A stretch of 32,565 bases of DNA from an uncultured Bacilli bacterium (lineage in GTDB: Bacteria; Bacillota_I; Bacilli_A; RF39; UBA660). Below are positions 8,453 to 17,438 of the stretch, piece by piece (within the stretch, counting starts at the first letter, position 1; every line of letters starts with the position of its first letter). Made by a program: the position numbers and the translations under genes. The stretch is taken from NCBI GenBank assembly GCA_947626515.1, contig CANQSL010000011.1:1-32565 (forward strand), read 5' to 3'. The notes beneath the pieces were generated by a model. It did no database searches and was not told where the DNA came from. It was given only the letters and a program-made list of their open reading frames with translations.

Positions 8453-9995
8453 AATATATATCATTTTGTATAGTTATTTTTTTATCTTCACTTTGTTCAT
8501 TTATGATTAAGCTATTTGTAGTTAAAAGCATCCCAGCAATAGAACATGCGTTAGCTAAAGAGTTAATTAAAACATCGGCAGGATCTAATATTTTTGTTTC
8601 ATTATTATTTTCAAATAAATCTGTATTTATGTTATATATTTTAGAACAATTAGAATTTTCAATTTCTTTTAATATATTTAAATTTAACCCCGCATTATAT
8701 AATATTTGTTTAATAGGATATTTTAATGCTTCTTTAAATATTTCATCGCCATTATTATTTATCATCATATCAGTACTAATTTTATAAAATATTAACCCAC
8801 TTCCTGGAACTATTCCATTTTCTAAGGAAGAAATAGAACACAATGCATCATCATATCTCATTTTTAATTCTCTTCTCTCAATATCTGTAATTGCACCTAC
8901 ACTAATATAGGCTATTCCATTTTCTAACATTGCTATCCTTTTATCTAAAAATTCAAGTTCATATTTTTCACATACATCTTTTCTTTGGTCTTTTAAGGCT
9001 TTTAATCGATTAGATATAGATTTATTTTTACCAATGAAAGTAGAACTGTTGTTATCTATTTTAATTTCATTACATATACCCATATTAGATATTTTAATAT
9101 CACTTATATTATCTACTATTTTACTATTAGTTATGAATGATATATCATTTAAAGCGTCAATTTTATTTTTACCAAATTCTGGATTTTTTAATAATATAAT
9201 ATTTAATTTATTATTTATATATAACGATAAAATATTATTTACAAATTCATCACTATAATCTTCAGCTAATATTACTAAACTAGAATTTAGTTTAACTATT
9301 TCATTTATAATATTAGCTATGTCATCTATATTTAAAAGTTCTATATTTGTTGTTAATACATAAGCATTATTTAATGTTATTTCTTTTTCTAAAAGAAAAT
9401 AAGGAGATGCTAAATTCGTATCTATACTATAACCAACTTTATAAATAACTCTTGTTTCTTTTGTATTATTTTCTATTATTTTAATTGCATTTACATTTTT
9501 TACATGCTTATATGCTTCCATAATTTTATTTCCAATATATTTAGAATTAGAAGAAATACTTGCAATATCTTTTATATCTTTTAATTTGCATTTTCTACTA
9601 CATTTTTTTATTTCACTTATTATATTATTAACTGATAGATCCAATTCTTGTTTTAGTATGATTGGATTAACCCCATTATCTATCTTCTTTAATCCTAGCG
9701 TATATATAGCTTGAAGCAATACTAGTGTAGTTGTCGTCCCATCACCTACAATATCATTAGTTTTTATAGATGCTTCTTTTACCAAAGTTAATATAGTGTT
9801 TATACATTCGTCTTCACTTTCTATATTAGAAGCTATAGTCACTCCATCATTTGTTATAAAAGGACTAAATGAAAAATGATCAATGATTGCATTACTTCCC
9901 TTTGGACCTAAAGTAGCTTTTACGGTATTACACATAATATCCACTGCTTCTTTTATTTTATTTTTTAATTCATTTCCACTCACAATTATTTTCAT
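8451..9995 (-). CDS. Divergent GroEL-like (group I) chaperonin
   Basis: ATLGPKGSNAI, NDGVTIA, VGDGTTTTLVL, YDDALCSISSLENGIVPGSG and DPADVLINSLANACSIAGMLLTT correspond to GroEL ATPase blocks; 514 aa. Confidence 0.9.
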   Translation of the reverse strand: MKIIVSGNELKNKIKEAVDIMCNTVKATLGPKGSNAIIDHFSFSPFITNDGVTIASNIESEDECINTILTLVKEASIKTNDIVGDGTTTTLVLLQAIYTLGLKKIDNGVNPIILKQELDLSVNNIISEIKKCSRKCKLKDIKDIASISSNSKYIGNKIMEAYKHVKNVNAIKIIENNTKETRVIYKVGYSIDTNLASPYFLLEKEITLNNAYVLTTNIELLNIDDIANIINEIVKLNSSLVILAEDYSDEFVNNILSLYINNKLNIILLKNPEFGKNKIDALNDISFITNSKIVDNISDIKISNMGICNEIKIDNNSSTFIGKNKSISNRLKALKDQRKDVCEKYELEFLDKRIAMLENGIAYISVGAITDIERRELKMRYDDALCSISSLENGIVPGSGLIFYKISTDMMINNNGDEIFKEALKYPIKQILYNAGLNLNILKEIENSNCSKIYNINTDLFENNNETKILDPADVLINSLANACSIAGMLLTTNSLIINEQSEDKKITIQNDIY

Positions 9996-10744
9996 ACTTT
10001 ATCACTCATTTCTATAATATATTTCCAATATCTTTTAGGCATAAAACTCATCCTACATCTATCATTTTTTCTAGCTTGTATCCCAATAGTATTGTAAAAC
10101 AATTTCCACATAGATTCTATATTAGTCTCTTCATCACTTAATTCATTCGTAATTAATTTAAATTCTCTTCCACTGACTAAATAAAACATTTTTTTATCAT
10201 AAATACTTAATATATTTCTACCAACATCTTTAATTATCCAATATTCATTTTTTAATCTTTTAGAAAAATGCCTAGATAATTTAAATAAGATATCATTTAC
10301 AGGTTCTATTTCGGCGTATAGTATTTTATTTTTCATTTCTTTAAATCGAACAAATCCTTTGTATTTATGATTTTCACTTGTAACATATTTAGATATTTTA
10401 ATTGATTCACTTACACATTTTAAATTTCTCATATAAATAACTTTATCTTTATATTTTAAAGCACTTTTAAAAAAATAATAAATAATTAATTCTTTTTTTT
10501 CATTATTAGAAATATATACGTTATACATAATATTAAATATATTATTTCCAAATTTTTTTACCAAACTATCTATAATGTTTTTATCTTCTATATTAAGTAA
10601 TATTGTCTGATCAAATAAATTAGCTTGATATTTAGTATCTTTTATATCATATGGAATTATTTTTTTGCTTAATAATATTATTATCAAATTTAGTAAACTT
10701 ATAAAACTATCGTTATATAAATATATATAGTTTTCTTTTCTCAT
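9992..10744 (-). CDS. DUF4130 / TIGR03915-type probable DNA metabolism protein
   Basis: ENHKYKGFVRFKEMKNKILYAEIEPVNDILFKLSRHFSKRL ... ARKNDRCRMSFMPKRYWKYIIEM matches the family pattern; next to the TIGR03916-type radical SAM gene. Confidence 0.85.
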   Translation of the reverse strand: MRKENYIYLYNDSFISLLNLIIILLSKKIIPYDIKDTKYQANLFDQTILLNIEDKNIIDSLVKKFGNNIFNIMYNVYISNNEKKELIIYYFFKSALKYKDKVIYMRNLKCVSESIKISKYVTSENHKYKGFVRFKEMKNKILYAEIEPVNDILFKLSRHFSKRLKNEYWIIKDVGRNILSIYDKKMFYLVSGREFKLITNELSDEETNIESMWKLFYNTIGIQARKNDRCRMSFMPKRYWKYIIEMSDKV

Positions 10745-11952
10745 TAAAATAATGTCAATTGTTCCTTATTGTTTAATTTTATTTCTTCATCTAATAATAC
10801 TAAATTTTTTTCAATAAAATTTGACTTAAAATAACTAATATCCATAAAATATTCTCCATTACATAATATAAAATATTTAGCTCTTTTTAAAACTACTCCC
10901 ATTTTTTTTAAATCATTAAAAGTAATTTTAAAATATCTTCTCGAATTAATTATTCTTTTTGCTGATTTAACTCCAATACCTGGTACTTTAAGTAAATCAT
11001 AATACGAAACTTTATTTACTTCTTTAGGGAACTCGTCTATATGATTTAACGCATAATTTGCTTTTGGATCTATTAATAGATTAAAATTTGGATTTTTTTC
11101 ATCTAATAAATCTTCTACTTTGAAATTATAAAATCTTAAAAGAAAATCTGCTTGATATAATCTATTTTCTCTAATTAGTGGAGGAATTTTTATACTCGGC
11201 AAGAGTTTATCTTTATTTACTGGTATATAAGCAGAATAAAATACTCTCTTTAAATTAAATTTATCGTACATATATTTACTTTTTTTAATAATATCAAAAT
11301 CAGTTTCATTTGTTGCACCTATTATCATTTGAGTACTTTGTCCTGCAGGAACAAACTTTCTCGATTTGTTTTCCTTTACATAGCCCATTATCTTGTTTAC
11401 TTTATTAATGTTTTTATTTGGAGCTAAAAGTCTTAACCCTTTTTCAGTTGGAAGTTCAATATTTGCACTCATTCGGTCAACTAATAATCCTAATTTTTTT
11501 ATTAATACCTCACTAGCACCAGGTATTGCTTTTGCATGTATATACCCTCCAAATTTATATTTCTTTCTTAAAAGTGAAATAGTTTCTATCATTAAATTCA
11601 TTGTATAATCTGGACTTTTTATAATTCCTGAACTTAAAAATAATCCCTCTATATAGTTTCTTCTATAAAAATTCATTGTTATAGTACATATTTCTTCTGG
11701 TGTGAATATCGCCCTTTTTACATTATTCGTTTTCCTATTTATACAATATTTGCAATCAAATATGCAACAATTTGTTAAAAGAATTTTTAAAAGAGATATA
11801 CATCTTCCATCACTAGAAAAAGAATGACAAATACCACTTATACTAGTATTTCCTATACCGTTAAAACTATTTCTATTTGATCCACTAGAAGAACATGAAG
11901 CATCGTATTTTGCACTATCAGATAAAATAGTTAATTTTTCTTTTAGTTCCAT
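10744..11952 (-). CDS. Putative DNA modification/repair radical SAM protein (TIGR03916-type)
   Basis: KLTILSDSAKYDASCSSSG, CIFDCKYC (CX3CX2C), SGIIKSPDYTMNLM, helix-hairpin-helix LLKVPGIGVKSAKRIINSRR. Confidence 0.9.
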   Translation of the reverse strand: MELKEKLTILSDSAKYDASCSSSGSNRNSFNGIGNTSISGICHSFSSDGRCISLLKILLTNCCIFDCKYCINRKTNNVKRAIFTPEEICTITMNFYRRNYIEGLFLSSGIIKSPDYTMNLMIETISLLRKKYKFGGYIHAKAIPGASEVLIKKLGLLVDRMSANIELPTEKGLRLLAPNKNINKVNKIMGYVKENKSRKFVPAGQSTQMIIGATNETDFDIIKKSKYMYDKFNLKRVFYSAYIPVNKDKLLPSIKIPPLIRENRLYQADFLLRFYNFKVEDLLDEKNPNFNLLIDPKANYALNHIDEFPKEVNKVSYYDLLKVPGIGVKSAKRIINSRRYFKITFNDLKKMGVVLKRAKYFILCNGEYFMDISYFKSNFIEKNLVLLDEEIKLNNKEQLTLF

Positions 11953-11967
11953 AAAATCACCAAATAC

Positions 11968-11996
11968 ATTATATAATAAAAAAATATGTATGTAAA
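11968..11996 (-). promoter_or_regulatory. Putative sigma-A promoter TTTACA-N17-TATAAT for the radical SAM/DUF4130/chaperonin operon
   Basis: Minus-strand hexamers with 17-nt spacing, just upstream of the GGTGAT RBS and ATG at 11952. Confidence 0.6.
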
Positions 11997-12038
11997 CATT
12001 TGTTCGTATATTTTACTTGGTAATTTTTGCTAAAAAAT

Positions 12039-12066
12039 AAAAATTGAACATTGTTCAATTTTTTTA
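12039..12066. terminator. Hairpin terminator AAAAATTGAACA-TTGTTCAATTTTTT
   Basis: Palindromic stem with A/T tails just downstream of the minus-strand gene ending at 12070. Confidence 0.7.
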
Positions 12067-12069
12067 AGA

Positions 12070-13593
12070 TTATTTAAATAATAATTTAAATAAAGTTGTA
12101 CCTGCAATTGTATTAGGCTTTAATGTAGAAAATATTAAATCTATTATATAAAATATAACTAATACAGTTGCAATTATTTTTTTAGATTTTAAACTTATTT
12201 TAGCATAAATATTATTTAAAAGTGGAGCTAGTATATATACAAATATTACCCCAGCTATTCCAAATATTAGTAATCCTTCTAAGCATATTCTACCCTTTAC
12301 GTTTAAAAAATAATCAGTATAATCCCACCACTTCATATGATGAAATGTTTCTAAATACCAACCAGTAAAATATTCTATTATTCCACAAAGACCTATAGAT
12401 GTAATAAATAAAATAAATGGATTATTTCTTAATTTTTTTAATAAAACTATAATCGCGACTGCTCCATAACCATAAATAGGAAGCCAAGGACCATACATTG
12501 ATCCTTTTTTTACAAAATAGCCACCTATTATATAATTTAAACTAATTTCCCAAATCCAACCAATTAATGCACATGTAAAAAAGAACAATATTAAAGTATT
12601 AATACTATACTTTGTATTATAATCTAGCCTCATCCATCTATTCTTTTTAGGCTCTTTAATAAAGTATTTATCACTTGGATAAAAATCATTTACAGAAGGA
12701 CCATCTAATAAAGTGTCTTTGAAATAATTTTTATATTTTTCATCATTTTTTAATAGTTTATTTCTAATATCAAAATAGAATTCTGCATATAAAGAATCTT
12801 TATAAATATTAAAGTAAAAAATGTTACTTAAATTAAATGTCAAAACCCCTAATATTTCCCATGGAAAAATATATATTTGTAACAACAATAATCTTAATTT
12901 ATTTTTATACATCATCTCTTTAGACAATTTAAAAGCATTTTTACAATTAATAGTTGGATTTTCTGCTAATATGTATGGAATCATAAAATATTCATAATAC
13001 TTATATATTCCTCCAAATACTGTTAAAAACCATAAAAAATTATGTATAAATTTTTTTAACATAATATAGGCTACATTTGATATTCTTCTTACTCGATAAA
13101 CAAAGAATAATTTATCCATATATATTTTTTTATATTTATGGTGTTCTAAATAATATCTGTTTTTTCCTACTATTATGAGGTTTTGTACAAAAACAAATAA
13201 AAGTAATACGAACAATAATCCTATAAGTTCTAATATAACATTTGGTAAAGCTAAATGACTAATAAAAATTAAAAATGTATTAATTATTCCTAAAACAATA
13301 TAGCCACTTCCTATTATCTGGTTAAAAAATATTGATAAAACCCCTTTAGTTGGATGATAAGATTTAGCTTTCTCGCCAATACTATTAAATGTTTTTTCTA
13401 TCTTATCATAATTAAATAAATTGCTATCTAATATTAAAACGTGATTTATATCTTTTATAGGTCTTTCTATAAATGTTCTATAATTATATCCACCATTGAC
13501 AACAATTAATACTATAAATGATACTATTAAACTACTCCAATAATAATTTTTAATAGTTTTTTTTGCTTTCTTCCTTATTTTTTTACTATCCAT
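12070..13593 (-). CDS. Multi-spanning membrane protein; C-terminal CmpB / 'putative ABC-transporter type IV' (PF06541-like) domain, N-terminal DUF975-like region
   Basis: FFFTCALIGWIWEISLNYIIGGYFVKKGSMYGPWLPIYGYGAVAII ... GWYLETFHHMKWWDYTDYFLNVKGRICLEGLLIFGIAG is the CmpB signature. Confidence 0.75.
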   Translation of the reverse strand: MDSKKIRKKAKKTIKNYYWSSLIVSFIVLIVVNGGYNYRTFIERPIKDINHVLILDSNLFNYDKIEKTFNSIGEKAKSYHPTKGVLSIFFNQIIGSGYIVLGIINTFLIFISHLALPNVILELIGLLFVLLLFVFVQNLIIVGKNRYYLEHHKYKKIYMDKLFFVYRVRRISNVAYIMLKKFIHNFLWFLTVFGGIYKYYEYFMIPYILAENPTINCKNAFKLSKEMMYKNKLRLLLLQIYIFPWEILGVLTFNLSNIFYFNIYKDSLYAEFYFDIRNKLLKNDEKYKNYFKDTLLDGPSVNDFYPSDKYFIKEPKKNRWMRLDYNTKYSINTLILFFFTCALIGWIWEISLNYIIGGYFVKKGSMYGPWLPIYGYGAVAIIVLLKKLRNNPFILFITSIGLCGIIEYFTGWYLETFHHMKWWDYTDYFLNVKGRICLEGLLIFGIAGVIFVYILAPLLNNIYAKISLKSKKIIATVLVIFYIIDLIFSTLKPNTIAGTTLFKLLFK

Positions 13594-13738
13594 TTTAACC
13601 TATACTTCCTTATAATAATATTACTATATTTATTTAATAAATTCAATAAATTAAAAACATGTGTTATTTATATCAAGACAAAAGCCAATAATATTAAAAA
13701 AAACAATCATAATATATATTGGAAAAGGATGAAAATAT

Positions 13739-14107
13739 ATGTTTGATGCTTTTTCTATAGATTTAATGTTAGGTGGCTTTGACTCACTTTTTAAAACTTT
13801 ACTATCTTTTATAATTATTGATTACATAACATTAATATTAAGGTCTTTTTATAGCAAAAATATAAATACTAAGTTAAGTATTAAAAGTATTATTAAAAAA
13901 TTTGGTTATATAATAATAATATTTTTAGCAGTACAATTAGATAAAATATTTGAAAGTAGTATAAATATTAGAAATATAATAATATTTGTATTTATATCTA
14001 ATGAAGGCTTAGCTATTATAGAAAATTGGTCAAAAATGGGAATAAAAATACCCAAAATATTAAAAAATAAATTAGATGAAATAAATAAATCTAATGATGA
14101 AAAATAA
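13739..14107 (+). CDS. Phage holin family protein (TIGR01593 / Phage_holin_4-like)
   Basis: 122 aa; DSLFKTLLSFIIIDYITLILRSF ... NIIIFVFISNEGLAIIENWSKMGIKIPKILKNKLDEI is characteristic. Confidence 0.8.
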   Translation: MFDAFSIDLMLGGFDSLFKTLLSFIIIDYITLILRSFYSKNINTKLSIKSIIKKFGYIIIIFLAVQLDKIFESSINIRNIIIFVFISNEGLAIIENWSKMGIKIPKILKNKLDEINKSNDEK

Positions 14108-14191
14108 TCATTATCTAAAAATTAAATATACATAAAATATATGGATCCTCCTCTTTAATATCCATTTAGTATCTAACATTAAATTTTATTA

Positions 14192-14213
14192 AAAGACTAC
14201 ACAAGTAGTCTTT
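14192..14213 (+). terminator. Hairpin AAAGACTAC-ACAA-GTAGTCTTT
   Basis: 9-bp perfect inverted repeat 85 nt downstream of the holin-like gene; weak T tail. Confidence 0.5.
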
Positions 14214-14264
14214 ATATTATTGATAAATATTAAAAATAAATTTATAATTATAATAGGTGATTAA

Positions 14265-14591
14265 ATGAAAAAATATTTGTATGATTATATAAAGTCGATC
14301 GATGAAGTTATAAGTAAAAATGAAAATAAAGAAGATATTGTAAAAGAACACTTAATAAAAATAGAGTTTTTTCAACATGAACGTTTAATACATTTATTAG
14401 TAACATTATTTTATTGTGTATTTATGCTTATATTTTTGATAGGTGGCATGTTCTTTTGGCCGTTTTATATAGCTGGAATAATGCTTTTAATATTTGTGTT
14501 ATTCTATATTGTACATTATTTTAGATTGGAAAACGGTGTACAATATCTTTATAAACAATACGATATATTAAAAAAGAATTCAAAAAAATGA
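14265..14591 (+). CDS. Small hypothetical membrane protein (about two TM helices)
   Basis: 108 aa; HLLVTLFYCVFMLIFLIGGMFFWPFYIAGIMLLIFVLFYIVHYF hydrophobic block. Confidence 0.7.
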   Translation: MKKYLYDYIKSIDEVISKNENKEDIVKEHLIKIEFFQHERLIHLLVTLFYCVFMLIFLIGGMFFWPFYIAGIMLLIFVLFYIVHYFRLENGVQYLYKQYDILKKNSKK

Positions 14592-14600
14592 ATTCTTTTA
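14575..14600. terminator. Bidirectional terminator AAGAATTC-AAAAAAAT-GAATTCTTTT
   Basis: Inverted repeat shared by convergent genes, overlapping the 14591 stop. Confidence 0.7.
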
Positions 14601-15149
14601 TTTTGCAGTTTGACTAATCGCATTATCTTCTTTAAGTAATACTTGCTCTTTTATATTTTTTATTATTTCAGTATTCTTTTTAATTATAGTAGATATCTCA
14701 TCTTCAATAGATTTATTTATTAGATTAACTAATTGAAATATTTCATTTTTGCTAATAGGCATAATATCATCATATGGTTTTAAATGTAATAAATTTGCAA
14801 CAAGAGTACATTTATCCTTCCAATCTAAATTTGAAAGAAAGTCATCTAACAGTCCTTTTCGATAAGATGATTTCAAAGACAAAATATTATTTTTAGAAAT
14901 AATTTGGTTAGCTTTTGATATTTTTATTGATAATTCATTATTATCTGAAAGAGAATATATATAAATAATATTTCTCTTGCTTTCTCCTAGACATTTTAAA
15001 TAATCAACTATTTCATCTAACGATAATTCTTTAGATTCATATACTGACTTTAAACTTTTATATACCATATCTTCAGGAATATCTTTTCTTTCTTCTTGCG
15101 ATAATTTTTTTATAGCTTCTAATAATAATTCGTCATATGTCTTTTCCAT
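14598..15149 (-). CDS. Hypothetical soluble protein (start re-set to ATG at 15149)
   Basis: MEKTYDELLLEAIKKLSQEERKDI... with AGGTGATTGT RBS; the ORF-track N-terminal extension has no RBS. Confidence 0.7.
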   Translation of the reverse strand: MEKTYDELLLEAIKKLSQEERKDIPEDMVYKSLKSVYESKELSLDEIVDYLKCLGESKRNIIYIYSLSDNNELSIKISKANQIISKNNILSLKSSYRKGLLDDFLSNLDWKDKCTLVANLLHLKPYDDIMPISKNEIFQLVNLINKSIEDEISTIIKKNTEIIKNIKEQVLLKEDNAISQTAK

Positions 15150-15270
15150 ACAATCACCTATTATTAGGTTATTAAATTTATTATTTTTTTTCAACAAAAA
15201 AGTATGCTGTTTACAAAAATTATACATTGTATTTCTACTTCTTTAACTTTTAATTATTTTAATAAATATA

Positions 15271-15298
15271 TTGTAATAAGTTTAAATAATGTTATAAT
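15271..15298 (+). promoter_or_regulatory. Putative sigma-A promoter TTGTAA-N16-TATAAT
   Basis: Hexamers upstream of the ORF at 15326 (RBS gaaagga). Confidence 0.5.
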
Positions 15299-15325
15299 AA
15301 ATCATGTTTTGAAAGGAATGTTTAT

Positions 15326-15850
15326 ATGATTAAAACTGAAATAATAAATCAAAGGATACTAGATAATAGAAAAGTAATTTTACAAACTATTAAAGAAACT
15401 GATGTTAATGGTTATGAGTATACCCATAATAAGATAATTTTACCTTATTTAACTGATGATGAGTTACTTGCCAGATACAAAAGAATTAAACCAATTGTAT
15501 CTATTGATAAACTTTATTATTATTTAAAAAAATATGATATTAATATGATGAGAAATCAAGCATATACATGGAATATTAATGAGGACATTAGAGGAAAAGT
15601 CGATATGACGGATGCAAAAACTTTAGATGAATTTTCGTGTTATCATACATATGATTATGCTGGATTTTTTAAACCAACAATAGCTGAAGTTCTTCAACAA
15701 TTTCCAGATGAACTTTTAAATGAAGCAAATGCTTTTTATATGACAAGTGCACCAGAAACAGTATTTGATTTAAATATGCAATCAGAAATAGTTAATGCTG
15801 GATGTCATCAATCTACAATAAAAGCACTAAAATTAAAAAATAATAAATAA
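15326..15850 (+). CDS. Hypothetical protein
   Basis: 174-aa ORF with upstream promoter-like sequence and RBS. Confidence 0.7.
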   Translation: MIKTEIINQRILDNRKVILQTIKETDVNGYEYTHNKIILPYLTDDELLARYKRIKPIVSIDKLYYYLKKYDINMMRNQAYTWNINEDIRGKVDMTDAKTLDEFSCYHTYDYAGFFKPTIAEVLQQFPDELLNEANAFYMTSAPETVFDLNMQSEIVNAGCHQSTIKALKLKNNK

Positions 15851-15898
15851 TTATTTTAAAGAATTACAATTATTATATTGTAGTTTTTTAATACTTTT

Positions 15899-15924
15899 AA
15901 AAAAAAGCTAACATTTCTGTTAGC
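15899..15924 (-). terminator. Minus-strand terminator GCTAAC-AGAAAT-GTTAGC-TTTTTTTT
   Basis: 6-bp stem with T tail on the minus strand, about 175 nt past the pentapeptide gene stop. Confidence 0.65.
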
Positions 15925-16098
15925 ATTTATTACTTTCGAAATAAATCAGTTCAAGTTTTTTATCATATTAGAGATTGAAATGAATAGAAAATTATTTCAA
16001 ACTTTTCTTTTTTTGTTTAATACATAATTTTTATTAATTTCAATTTAATAAGATAATTTAACTTTATATTAATGCACACTTTACAATTTTTTAAAAAC

Positions 16099-16980
16099 TT
16101 ATCTTGTTGTTTTATTTATTTTTTCAAAAATAGATTTAATTTTTTTCTTTGTCAATATATAATCATTAGCTCTAACTTCCCCTAATTCAACATTTTGTTT
16201 CTCTAATTGCTTTCTATTAAAAGCTTCATCAACTATAAGTGTTGTTCCTTCTAACTTACATCCCCATAATTTATCAATATTTAAGTATTGTAAATCTAAA
16301 ACAGCATTGGTATTTGTTAAATTACAATAACAAATTTCGCATCCGCTAAAATCTTTTCCACTCATATCTACGTTTTCCAAATTAGTTCCTTCTAAATTTT
16401 TACCAAGTACAGTTTGAGGATCTAAATTAATTTTAGCATTCTTAAAACTTGCACCTTCTACATAAACATTTGTAAAATCTGCATGTGATAAATCAAGGCC
16501 ATCACATTTAGTCTCTGATAAGTCTTTATCATAAACTTTTTGAGGATTAATTGAAGCGTTTGTGTAGCTTAAATTGGTACTATAAATTACACATTCGTCA
16601 AAGCATTTATCACTCAAATCTATTCCTTCAAAGTTTGCTCCTTCTATATTTTTATCTTCTACTGTCTGAGGATCTATATCTGCATTCGTACCACGAAAAT
16701 CAACTCTACGAACATTTCTGCCAGCAAAAGAAATTCCTTCTAAATCAATAAACTTCAAAACACGTTGATCTCCAACATCGTAATTCATAATACCGTCTAA
16801 AAGAATCTTTGTAGTTTCCTTTCCTAATTTTATTTTTTCCATAGCATTACAATTTTCAATTAACTCTTTTTCATCATTTATGTCTATTCCTTTATTTTTT
16901 GCATATTTATAAATTTCTTCGTTCAACATCTTTAATAAATCACGATATTGATTTCCATCCATATTTAGTTTTCTTCTCAT
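16099..16980 (-). CDS. Pentapeptide repeat-like protein
   Basis: A(D/N)F/L-type pentapeptides (GANFEGIDLSDKCF, GTNLENVDMSGKDFSG, GASFKNA) in three tandem 42-aa units plus a partial fourth; RBS GGGAGG. Confidence 0.8.
   Translation of the reverse strand: MRRKLNMDGNQYRDLLKMLNEEIYKYAKNKGIDINDEKELIENCNAMEKIKLGKETTKILLDGIMNYDVGDQRVLKFIDLEGISFAGRNVRRVDFRGTNADIDPQTVEDKNIEGANFEGIDLSDKCFDECVIYSTNLSYTNASINPQKVYDKDLSETKCDGLDLSHADFTNVYVEGASFKNAKINLDPQTVLGKNLEGTNLENVDMSGKDFSGCEICYCNLTNTNAVLDLQYLNIDKLWGCKLEGTTLIVDEAFNRKQLEKQNVELGEVRANDYILTKKKIKSIFEKINKTTR
16234..16674 (-). repeat. 42-aa (126-nt period) super-repeat within the pentapeptide protein
   Basis: DPQTV at residue 103, NPQKV at 145, DPQTV at 187, DLQYL at 229: spacing exactly 42 residues. 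Confidence 0.8.
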
Positions 16981-17053
16981 TTTTCAAAACCTCCCTTAAT
17001 TGTTTATTATAACATATTTACTTTTAAAAGCATCAATTTCTTTTATTAAAATC

Positions 17054-17143
17054 TCACTTATCATTAAAAGCATAGTATGATTTAGCTTTATCGATAAAAC
17101 CCATATCTCTTTTTAATATAATATCTTCAAAAGTAAGGTTTAA
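17054..17143 (-). pseudogene. Possible decayed ORF remnant
   Basis: Minus-strand open stretch LNLTFEDIILKRDMGFIDKAKSYYAFNDK* reads like protein but has no start or upstream continuity. Confidence 0.3.
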
Positions 17144-17233
17144 TTTATCTCATTGAATATCATTCGATAATATCTAAACCATTCAAAAATAAGTACTAGA
17201 TAAATTAAGTGTATTTAAATGTATTATAGCAAC

Positions 17234-17255
17234 AAAAAAAGCCCATTTAAGGGCA
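17234..17255 (-). terminator. Terminator GCCC-TTAAAT-GGGC-TTTTTTTG for tRNA-Cys
   Basis: GC stem plus T7 on the minus strand, 3' of the tRNA. Confidence 0.75.
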
Positions 17256-17268
17256 TTAAATAACTAAT

Positions 17269-17343
17269 TGGAGGGCCTAGTCGGATTTGAACCAACGAAT
17301 CGGGGAGTTGCAGTCCCATGCCTTACCACTTGGCTATAGACCC
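17269..17343 (-). tRNA. tRNA-Cys (anticodon GCA), CCA encoded
   Basis: GGGTCTA/TAGGCCC acceptor stem, U73 discriminator followed by CCA, anticodon loop CTGCAAC, T-arm GGTTCAAATCC. Confidence 0.95.
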
Positions 17344-17373
17344 AATTGTAAACAACAAGTTCACGTATTTATA

Positions 17374-17402
17374 ATTTTACACTACTTAAATTCTTTTGTC
17401 AA
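17374..17402 (-). promoter_or_regulatory. Putative tRNA promoter TTGACA-N17-TAAAAT
   Basis: Consensus -35 with 17-nt spacing, upstream of tRNA-Cys on the minus strand. Confidence 0.65.
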
Positions 17403-17438
17403 TTATGATAACTATTATATTTTATGTATCAATTAAAA

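Noticed and set aside
8503-9258. Two + strand ORFs (94 and 74 aa) within the chaperonin gene
   Set aside because: Antisense shadows of a gene with strong GroEL motifs.
11393-11608. 71-aa + strand ORF in the TIGR03916-type gene
   Set aside because: Antisense shadow, no RBS.
15850-16098. Intergenic region considered as ncRNA or riboswitch
   Set aside because: Only one simple terminator-type hairpin; no conserved riboswitch core was recognised.
16551-16751. 66-aa + strand ORF with repeated Leu/Tyr stretches
   Set aside because: Periodic look comes from reading the pentapeptide super-repeat DNA on the opposite strand.
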